Assembly (NCBI GenBank): GCA_044227705.1
Contig: JBGAWE010000137.1
Location: 1-12,444, forward strand
Direction: 5' to 3'
Source of the DNA: JANOQP01 sp044227705
Lineage (GTDB): Bacteria; Bacteroidota; Bacteroidia; Chitinophagales; Saprospiraceae
Length of the DNA: 12,444 nt
Shown here: piece after piece, positions 7,173 through 12,444 of the stretch
Layout: every line of letters begins with the position of its first letter
Numbering within the stretch: position 1 is the stretch's first letter
The notes under the pieces: model-generated
What the model was told of the DNA's origin: nothing
Databases searched by the model: none
The model's input: the letters and a program-made list of their open reading frames with translations, nothing else
Position numbers and translations under genes: made by a program

Positions 7173-7883
7173 TCAAACAGTTGCGGCCTCAAAACCTCTG
7201 TTTGGCCTTGTCAAATTTGACAAAGCGACAAGCCCGCTGCCAACAAGGATTGCTCCGCCGACAAACGGAAAACCTGCGCCGATCAAATCCGCCAAATTGC
7301 TGGAGAACAAAAATGGCAAGCAATACAACATGCCTGAACCACCAAAAAAAACAGACAGCAAAGCAGCGATTTTTATCAAAGGCTTCAACTCGAATTTACT
7401 GTCCTTCACCAATGAATGATTGAACACGCTTTGTCGAAGCATTGAAGTGTGGCAATTGCCGAATGCTTCTATCGTCCATGTTTTTATTGAAGTTGATTGG
7501 CGACCTTTTTGGAAGTCTCTATAAAAAGTGGCCCACAAGTCTGGCAGGAGAATAGCACCGAAAAGGAAAATCGCCAAACTTGGGATTGAGCAGTTGCCAT
7601 TCCCAATCATAAAGGCCTGCATCCTGATTTCATCGACCGGCGTCATCTCGAAGCCGAGCAGGACGTGCTTGAGGTCGTGGCTTTCATAGCCAGGCACCAA
7701 TCGCAGATTGCATTTCTCAAGACAGTTGGCAATATCCTTTCCGAGCTTTCCGTCAGGCAGTTCCCGCAGTTTTTCTGCTTTATTATCAAAGTGGGACATG
7801 TCGTGAAACTGTTCTATTGCCCAGACCGAGAGGTGGAAAGACTTTTCGATGATTGCCCGAGCCAGTTTCTGGAATGTGTTCAT
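7173..7883 (-). CDS. Coq4-like protein with C-terminal membrane segments
   Basis: The 236-aa product carries the Coq4 metal-binding signature HDxxHx11E: H69-D70 and H73 in 'GYESHDLKHVLLGF', then E85 exactly 11 residues later. The following hydrophobic stretch (about 98-121) also fits the Coq4 helical fold. Two probable membrane segments lie at about 169-193 and 199-222, separated by a short loop. In mitochondria and proteobacteria Coq4 acts in ubiquinone synthesis; Bacteroidota normally make menaquinone, so the role here is unclear and could be lipid or quinone related. Base composition is lower in GC than the neighbours: 22/60 at 7321-7380 and 27/60 at 7561-7620, against 42/60 at 8701-8760. 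That suggests recent transfer or a different codon history. It is flanked by same-strand genes with gaps of 84 and 115 bp, so it may be its own unit. Confidence 0.75.
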   Translation of the reverse strand: MNTFQKLARAIIEKSFHLSVWAIEQFHDMSHFDNKAEKLRELPDGKLGKDIANCLEKCNLRLVPGYESHDLKHVLLGFEMTPVDEIRMQAFMIGNGNCSIPSLAIFLFGAILLPDLWATFYRDFQKGRQSTSIKTWTIEAFGNCHTSMLRQSVFNHSLVKDSKFELKPLIKIAALLSVFFGGSGMLYCLPFLFSSNLADLIGAGFPFVGGAILVGSGLVALSNLTRPNRGFEAATV

Positions 7884-7998
7884 GGTTGTACGATTCTTGG
7901 TTGTTGTCGATGCTCAATCCTCGATTTAGAGACAAACAACCTTTGTTTATAGAATTCGATTTTTCCGAGCTTATCGGCTGTAACAACACAAGCCACCC

Positions 7999-9087
7999 TC
8001 AATCCTGCTTCTTCCACTTCGCCCCGAACCGCTCGACGAGCACGTTGTCGTAGTGGTCGGCCCGCTCGAACATCTCGGTGAACATCCGCAGGCCGGTCTC
8101 CTCGTTGAGGTGGCGGTCAAAAATCAGGAGCGACAGCACGATGTCCTGCTCGTCGACGGAGAGGGTGAGGTTTTTGAGCGAGTAGTTCTCGCGCAGCAGG
8201 AAGCTGTAGATGGGCGCCGCGCCTTCCGTCGGCAGCTCGGCCAGCCAGGCGTCGGCGGAGATGAGGCCGCCGTTGCGCTCGTCATAGCTGATGGAAATCT
8301 TCGCGCTGCCCTGTCGGATCTCCCACGAGTCGGGGCCGACGCGGGCCAGCGGGATGTTGTGGCCGGTTTTTTCCAAAATCTTCTCGATGGTGCGCGGCAC
8401 GCCGGTCGGCTCGTACTCGTCGATGGAGGCGGGCAGCTCCACCTTCGTCCCGCAGAAGGGGCAGTAGGTCTTCGAAATGTTTTTTTCGGAGACGAGGTTG
8501 GTGCAGCTCGGACAGCGCGCCGTGTTCGTCGAGCCGCTCGCCCGGTATTTTTCAATCGAGTCGGCGAGGAACTCGACGGGCAGCGAGAAGCCGACGTTGT
8601 TCCCCTCCCTGATGATAAAGGTGTTGACCCCCACGACCTCGCCCGCCGTGTTGACGAGCGGGCCGCCCGAGTTGCCGGGGTTGAGCGCCGCGTCGTGGTG
8701 GATGTAGGGCACGGCCAGCTCGGCCTGCTCGGGGTTGGAGACGATGCCCTGCGTGGCCGAGAACTTCAGCCCGAAAGGGTGCCCGACGGCCACGACGTGG
8801 TCGCCCGCCGCCAGTTTGTGGGCGAGGCCGAGGCCGACGGAGGGCATCGAGCCGTCGAAGCGGGGCATTTCGAGGAAGGCCAGGTCGTGCCGCGTGTCGG
8901 AATAGACGACCCGCACGACCTGCCGCGGCACCTGCTCGCCGAGCACGACGACGTTGCGGTTGCCCTCGACGACGTGGTGGTTGGTGACGATCAGCTCGAA
9001 GTCGTGCAGGTAGAAGCCCGTCCCCGTGCTCTGCGGCGTGGCGATCTGGATGATGAGGTGGCGGTATTTTTCGATGACCTCTTTCAT
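7999..9087 (-). CDS. Cytosolic trypsin-like serine protease with zinc ribbon and YbjN-like C-terminal domain
   Basis: The 362-aa product has no signal peptide. The N-terminal protease domain (about 5-180) shows the HtrA-like triad: H38 in 'VTNHHVVEG', D68 in 'TRHDLAFLE' and S140 in 'LNPGNSGGPLVN'. There is no PDZ domain. A four-cysteine zinc ribbon follows (C192/C195 in 'CPSCTN', C209/C212 in 'CPFCG'). Residues about 253-355 form a domain resembling YbjN/type III secretion chaperone folds, ending 'ERADHYDNVLVERFGA'. ATG 9087 overlaps the upstream gene's TGA by 4 bp (ATGA), which shows translational coupling and fixes the start; the open frame to 9267 is antisense-like extension. A regulated cytosolic protease whose C-terminal domain recognises a partner or substrate is inferred; the substrate is unknown. 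Confidence 0.88.
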   Translation of the reverse strand: MKEVIEKYRHLIIQIATPQSTGTGFYLHDFELIVTNHHVVEGNRNVVVLGEQVPRQVVRVVYSDTRHDLAFLEMPRFDGSMPSVGLGLAHKLAAGDHVVAVGHPFGLKFSATQGIVSNPEQAELAVPYIHHDAALNPGNSGGPLVNTAGEVVGVNTFIIREGNNVGFSLPVEFLADSIEKYRASGSTNTARCPSCTNLVSEKNISKTYCPFCGTKVELPASIDEYEPTGVPRTIEKILEKTGHNIPLARVGPDSWEIRQGSAKISISYDERNGGLISADAWLAELPTEGAAPIYSFLLRENYSLKNLTLSVDEQDIVLSLLIFDRHLNEETGLRMFTEMFERADHYDNVLVERFGAKWKKQD

Positions 9088-10409
9088 TGGGCCGAGAGGT
9101 TGAGGTTTCGCACAAGCTGCAAAAACGACTGGCCGAAGAGCGCAAGGCTCTCGAATTTCAGCCCGTCCGTCTCGGCCTTGAGTTTCGGGAAATCCATCCG
9201 GTTCTCTTCCGCGATGCGCTCGATTTCGGCCGTGATGGCCGCCCCGTTGAGCTTTCCCTCTTTCCAAAACTCGTGGCGGAAGCCCAAATTCTCAAAAAAC
9301 TCGGCCTCCGTGATTTTGAAAAAAAGGAGGAAAAGCTCCCTGTCAGGCGCGGGCAGCGCGTAGTTGAACAGGCTGTAACCGGCCACATAGCCCGGCACGG
9401 AGACGGCCAGCTCGGGCTGCCCCGTCTCGATGAGGAACTGAACGGACGACTGCTCGCCGTCGATGAACTGCTGGATCTTCTCGTGGTCGACCAGGCGCGT
9501 GATGCCGAAGGTGGCGATCGTGCGGTACAGCTCGCGCCCGAGTTCCTCGTCCGAGCGGTCGACGATTTTTTGGAGGTCGCGGCGGGCGGCGGTGATTTTT
9601 TGGGCCTTGTTGCGCCCGTCGTTCTCGAAATAGGAGCGGTGGATTCTTTCCAAAGTCTCCATCGTGAAGCCCTCCGGCCGCACCAAAAAGTCGAGCGAGT
9701 AGATGAGGTGGAGCATCAGGTAGGCCTGCGCCCCGGCGTTGAACTCTGGCCGGAGGGCCGCCGCGTCCATGCGCTGGAGGCATTCGGCCGTCTTTTTTCT
9801 CAAAAACTCAATCTTGACCGCCCGCTCGGCCTCCCCGATGGGAATCTGAACGCCCTCGTCGACGGCGGCCAGGGCCGCGAACTCGTCCACCAAAATGTCG
9901 TCGTGCTTGTCGGCCTGCGTGGCCAGCTCTTTCAGCCCGGCGAGGATCTTCAGCGGCGAGGCGTCGGCGGCCGCCGAGTCGAAGACCAGCACGACGCACC
10001 CGTCGGGGGCGAGGGCGAAACGGGTGTACTTCAAAAGCCGGTTGTGCTCGACGAGGGTGCGCAGGAAGCCAACGTCCTCGCGCTCGGCGCGGGCCACGCG
10101 GGCCTCGGCCCGGAACTGCGCCGCGTCGGCTGCGCCGGTCACCTTCTTCGAGCCTTGCGTGATGGAGAAGCGCAGCGAGCCGTCCGTTTTTTCAAAGGAG
10201 ACGTTGTCGAGGCTGCGGTGCTTGAGGAATTTCAGGACGCCCTCCCAGGCTTCGAGCGGCTCGCCGGAGTCGAATTTTTTGGTCGCCGCGTCCCAGGCGG
10301 CGGTCTGCTCGGCCGACCTTTTCGTCTCCGAGAAGCGGCCAAACAGCACGTCCGGCTGCGCGGGGGCGGGCTGTTTTTTCCACTGAAAAAGTCGGTCGAG
10401 AAAGGACAT
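9084..10409 (-). CDS. Unrecognised 441-aa protein with a YbjN-like N-terminal half, coupled to the protease
   Basis: I do not recognise this as a named family. The N terminus 'MSFLDRLFQWKKQPA' is followed, at about residues 40-180, by a region matching the protease C-terminal domain in layout: 'ITQGSKKVTG', 'GFLRTLVEHNRLLKYTRFAL', then 'ATQADKHDDILVDEF'. The second half (about 195-441) is mainly helical and charged, with 'LMLHLIYSLDFLVRPEG' and an aromatic 'RELFLLFFKITEAEFFENLG' stretch but no clear membrane segments. No signal peptide is seen, so it is probably cytosolic. ATG 10409 was preferred to the open frame up to 10631 because a perfect promoter-like box ends 24 nt upstream, and the extension is Arg/Pro-rich. 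Its stop overlaps the protease start by 4 bp. Substrate, adaptor or inhibitor of the protease are all possible roles; none is shown. Confidence 0.8.
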   Translation of the reverse strand: MSFLDRLFQWKKQPAPAQPDVLFGRFSETKRSAEQTAAWDAATKKFDSGEPLEAWEGVLKFLKHRSLDNVSFEKTDGSLRFSITQGSKKVTGAADAAQFRAEARVARAEREDVGFLRTLVEHNRLLKYTRFALAPDGCVVLVFDSAAADASPLKILAGLKELATQADKHDDILVDEFAALAAVDEGVQIPIGEAERAVKIEFLRKKTAECLQRMDAAALRPEFNAGAQAYLMLHLIYSLDFLVRPEGFTMETLERIHRSYFENDGRNKAQKITAARRDLQKIVDRSDEELGRELYRTIATFGITRLVDHEKIQQFIDGEQSSVQFLIETGQPELAVSVPGYVAGYSLFNYALPAPDRELFLLFFKITEAEFFENLGFRHEFWKEGKLNGAAITAEIERIAEENRMDFPKLKAETDGLKFESLALFGQSFLQLVRNLNLSAQ

Positions 10410-10433
10410 CGGCAAGCTCTGGCGAACGAGCGC

Positions 10434-10441
10434 CAAAAGTA
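10434..10441 (-). promoter_or_regulatory. Probable -7 promoter box of the protease operon
   Basis: Minus-strand TACTTTTG is a full match to TAnnTTTG. It lies 24 nt before ATG 10409, the same spacing as at the porin operon. A clear -33 TTG element was not found at the usual distance. Confidence 0.5.
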
Positions 10442-10575
10442 GAAAGATTGGGAAAAGCCGTGCGACGAGTGGAAACGGTGCCTCTCTCGATGAATCGGCT
10501 CGTGGCCGGGCGCGGGCTATTTTTTCAGGTTTTGACCCAAAATCGGCAGCGGCAACTGGACATTCGGCCCGAAAA

Positions 10576-10613
10576 AACGCCTCTGGGCGTTGTTGGCGAG
10601 GATGCCAACAACG
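10576..10613 (+). promoter_or_regulatory. Two overlapping hairpins in the histidine kinase leader
   Basis: Hairpin A: 10576-10581 (aacgcc) pairs with 10586-10591. Hairpin B: 10588-10597 (cgttgttggc) pairs perfectly with 10604-10613 around a 6-nt loop. They share 10588-10591, so both cannot form at once. Hairpin B ends 26 nt before ATG 10640 and has no U tail, so it is not a standard terminator. It may be a leader structure, a dyad operator or chance. Confidence 0.4.
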
Positions 10614-10639
10614 GCCACTTCGACCACACACAGCAAAAA

Positions 10640-11851
10640 ATGGACTTCTACGCCCGCCGCCGCTTCTTCAACCGACTGCTCCTCGCGGCTGGCGCGGTCG
10701 TCGTCGTGGCGACCATCCTCTACACCCGCCACCTCGCCTCGAAGCTCACGGCGCAGGAGGAGGAGACGGCCAAGCTCTTCGGCTTCGCCCTGACGAGCAT
10801 CGTGGGCGACCCGAGCGACACGACCAACTTCTTCGTCTGCGACCTGACGGCCCAGAACCAGTTCATCGCCAGCAACACGACCATCCCTTCCATCCTCATC
10901 GACGACGCGGGCCGCATCCTCGGCTACAAGAACATCGGCGGCCCCGACGAGGCGGACACCACCGGCCTCGTGCCCCTCGACACCGCCTTCGGCCGCCGCT
11001 TCCTCAACGCCGCCGCCCGCCGGGGCGAGGCCGACACCATCGCCGTCGAGACGCGCGACTACAAGAACTACGTCGTCTACACCAAGTCCAAGACGCTGCG
11101 GCTGCTCGGTTGGTACCCGGCCTTTCAGCTCGCGTTGATTTTGGCCTTCGTCGGGCTGGGCTATTTTGTTTTTTCAAACACGCGGCGGGCGGAGCAGAAC
11201 CGCGTCTGGGTCGGCATGGCGAAGGAGACGGCCCACCAGCTCGGCACCCCCATCTCGGGCATCATCGGCTGGGTGGAGAACCTTCGGCTCATGCACGAGG
11301 ACCAGCCCGCCACCCTCGAGATGCTGGCGGAGCTGGAGCGCGACGTCTCGCGGCTCGACCTCGTCAGCGAGCGCTTCTCCAAGATCGGCTCCTCGCCCGA
11401 GCTGACGGAGCGCGACCTCTACGAGGTCCTCGCCGCCAACGGCGACTACATGCGAAAACGTGCTCCGCGAAAGGTCGAAATCGACTTCCCGAAGCCGGGC
11501 GAGGAGCCGCCGTTCATGGTGAAAATCAACGCCAACCTCTTTGACTGGGTGCTCGAAAACCTCATCCGAAACGCCATCGACGCGCTCCCCAACGGGCAGG
11601 GAAAAATCTCGGCGACCATCTATCGAGAAGGGAACTGGGCCTGCATCGACCTCGCCGACACCGGCAAGGGCATCCCCCGCGACAAGTGGGCCACCGTCTT
11701 CCGCCCCGGCTACTCGACGAAGACGCGCGGCTGGGGCCTCGGCTTGTCGCTGGCCAAGCGCATCGTCGAGGAGTACCACGGCGGACGGATCTTTGTGAAA
11801 AAGTCGATGCCGGGGGAGGGGACGGTTTTCTGCATCAAGCTGCCGGTCTGA
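10640..11851 (+). CDS. Membrane sensor histidine kinase
   Basis: The 403-aa product has two membrane segments (about 12-29 and 157-178) that enclose a sensor region of about 125 residues, probably periplasmic and not recognised. The HisKA H-box carries H199 in 'KETAHQLGTPISG', a variant common in Bacteroidota kinases. The ATPase domain shows the N-box 'LENLIRNAIDAL' (N311), G1 'DTGKGIP' (D340) and 'FRPGYSTKTRGWGLGLSLAK' covering the F and G2 boxes. There is no HAMP or receiver domain; H199 follows the second segment by only about 20 residues. ATG 10640 precedes the first hydrophobic segment directly, while upstream codons in the open frame cover the structured leader. It is divergent from the protease operon and has no adjacent response regulator, so it is orphan here. 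The lone receiver at 1323 is a distant candidate partner. Confidence 0.93.
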   Translation: MDFYARRRFFNRLLLAAGAVVVVATILYTRHLASKLTAQEEETAKLFGFALTSIVGDPSDTTNFFVCDLTAQNQFIASNTTIPSILIDDAGRILGYKNIGGPDEADTTGLVPLDTAFGRRFLNAAARRGEADTIAVETRDYKNYVVYTKSKTLRLLGWYPAFQLALILAFVGLGYFVFSNTRRAEQNRVWVGMAKETAHQLGTPISGIIGWVENLRLMHEDQPATLEMLAELERDVSRLDLVSERFSKIGSSPELTERDLYEVLAANGDYMRKRAPRKVEIDFPKPGEEPPFMVKINANLFDWVLENLIRNAIDALPNGQGKISATIYREGNWACIDLADTGKGIPRDKWATVFRPGYSTKTRGWGLGLSLAKRIVEEYHGGRIFVKKSMPGEGTVFCIKLPV

Positions 11852-11875
11852 TTTTCTGTTCTTCTTTCGGCGAGA

Positions 11876-11883
11876 GACATTTG
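11876..11883 (+). promoter_or_regulatory. Possible -7 box before the beta-helix gene
   Basis: GACATTTG matches five of six fixed positions of TAnnTTTG and lies 35 nt before ATG 11919, just after the kinase stop at 11851. It would allow the secreted protein to be expressed separately from the kinase. Evidence is weak. Confidence 0.25.
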
Positions 11884-11918
11884 CAAGGCCTCCTCCCACC
11901 TTTCAAAAAGCTCGTCCC

Positions 11919-12444
11919 ATGAAAAGACTCGGCTTTCTGCTCGTCTTCTTTTCGTTTTCAAAAACAATCTCGGCCCAATGCCTCGCCGGTCACTACACGG
12001 TCGGCGGCGCGGCGCCCGATTTCGCGACCATCCAGTCGGCCATCGACTCCATCACGAAAAATGGCTGGGCAGACACCGTTTGGTTCGACATCCGGCCGGG
12101 TATTTATGAGGAGCAACTCGTCTCGACCATCAGCTCGGCGGCGAACCTGTGCCAGTCGTTCAGGCCTGTTTTTTTTCAAAAAGAAAAAGGCGCGGCGGGC
12201 GACGTCGTCCTTTCATGGCCACTCGGGCCGGACGCGGGCTTCACCGGCGACTACGTCCTCAAGCTCGATAATTCGACAGGCTGCACCTTCGACGGCCTAA
12301 CCTTCCAGCGCACGGGCAATGCCCTCGACCTGTGGGAGCAGCGGCTCGTCGAAGCGAACAACGGCCAGTTTCAGGGCGATGCTAATTTCAAAAACTGCCA
12401 TTTCATCGCCACGCCCTGGCAGGAGGGCGGCCCAGGGGGCGAGG
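11919..12444 (+). CDS. N-terminal part of a secreted right-handed beta-helix protein
   Basis: The frame is open from ATG 11919 through the window edge (175 codons). A signal peptide 'MKRLGFLLVFFSFSKTISAQ' is followed by 'CLAGHYTVGGAAPDFATIQ', the start typical of Bacteroidota secreted beta-helix or pectate-lyase-fold proteins, where the first coil begins 'DFATIQSAIDSI'. Later coil-like repeats are visible: 'GDYVLKLDNSTGCTFDGLTF' and 'GDANFKNCHF'. Such proteins usually carry a type IX secretion tail, which would lie beyond the window and cannot be confirmed. Function is probably surface or carbohydrate related, with no catalytic residues assignable. A run of eight T at about 12168-12175 lies inside the gene in frame. 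Confidence 0.8.
   Translation, partial: MKRLGFLLVFFSFSKTISAQCLAGHYTVGGAAPDFATIQSAIDSITKNGWADTVWFDIRPGIYEEQLVSTISSAANLCQSFRPVFFQKEKGAAGDVVLSWPLGPDAGFTGDYVLKLDNSTGCTFDGLTFQRTGNALDLWEQRLVEANNGQFQGDANFKNCHFIATPWQEGGPGGE

Noticed and set aside
7884..7998. Possible small gene or promoter between the Coq4-like and protease genes
   Set aside because: Short open frames here cross gene borders and lack motifs. No TAnnTTTG element at a sensible distance was found.
9087..10442. Long plus-strand open frame (about 450 codons) opposite the 441-aa gene
   Set aside because: It is antisense to a gene with a coupled stop and a promoter box. Its composition (Val/Leu/Glu/Gly/Arg-rich with no motifs) is the usual shadow in GC-rich DNA.

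Overview
The window looks like a chromosomal segment of a GC-rich member of the Bacteroidota, most likely Saprospiria-like. The taxon is inferred from four things: an 'AHQLGTPISG' type histidine kinase, a secreted beta-helix protein with a typical Bacteroidota leader ending in 'AQ', lipoproteins with C-K/R-rich tails, and several upstream copies of a box close to the Bacteroidota -7 element TAnnTTTG. Most genes are about 60-70% G+C, yet runs of 5-8 T or A are strikingly frequent. No tRNA, rRNA, CRISPR array, insertion sequence or integrase is visible.

Layout. (1) 1-170: the C-terminal end of an unrecognised gene, followed by a strong hairpin. (2) 229-1685, plus strand: dapA (dihydrodipicolinate synthase), then a stand-alone receiver-domain protein with altered switch residues. 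(3) 1691-5392, minus strand: a tight three-gene operon encoding an outer-membrane porin, an imelysin-family lipoprotein and a di-heme DUF1111 lipoprotein, probably for envelope iron or other metal handling. It ends tail-to-tail against the receiver gene with only 5 bp between. (4) 5557-7088, minus strand: an ALDH7 (antiquitin-type) aldehyde dehydrogenase with all active-site residues but a one-base frameshift in a homopolymer, followed by an intrinsic terminator. (5) 7173-7883, minus strand: a Coq4-like membrane-associated protein in an AT-richer patch. (6) 7999-10409, minus strand: a translationally coupled pair, an unrecognised 441-aa protein and a cytosolic trypsin-like protease carrying a zinc ribbon. 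Both proteins appear to share a YbjN/type-III-chaperone-like domain. (7) 10640-11851, plus strand, divergent: a membrane sensor histidine kinase behind a structured leader. (8) 11919 to the edge: the start of a secreted beta-helix protein.

The best candidates for something little described are the coupled protease/partner module with its shared domain, and the Coq4-like gene, which is unexpected in a phylum that normally uses menaquinone. The porin-imelysin-DUF1111 operon is a recognisable metal-related arrangement. The rest is ordinary housekeeping or signalling.
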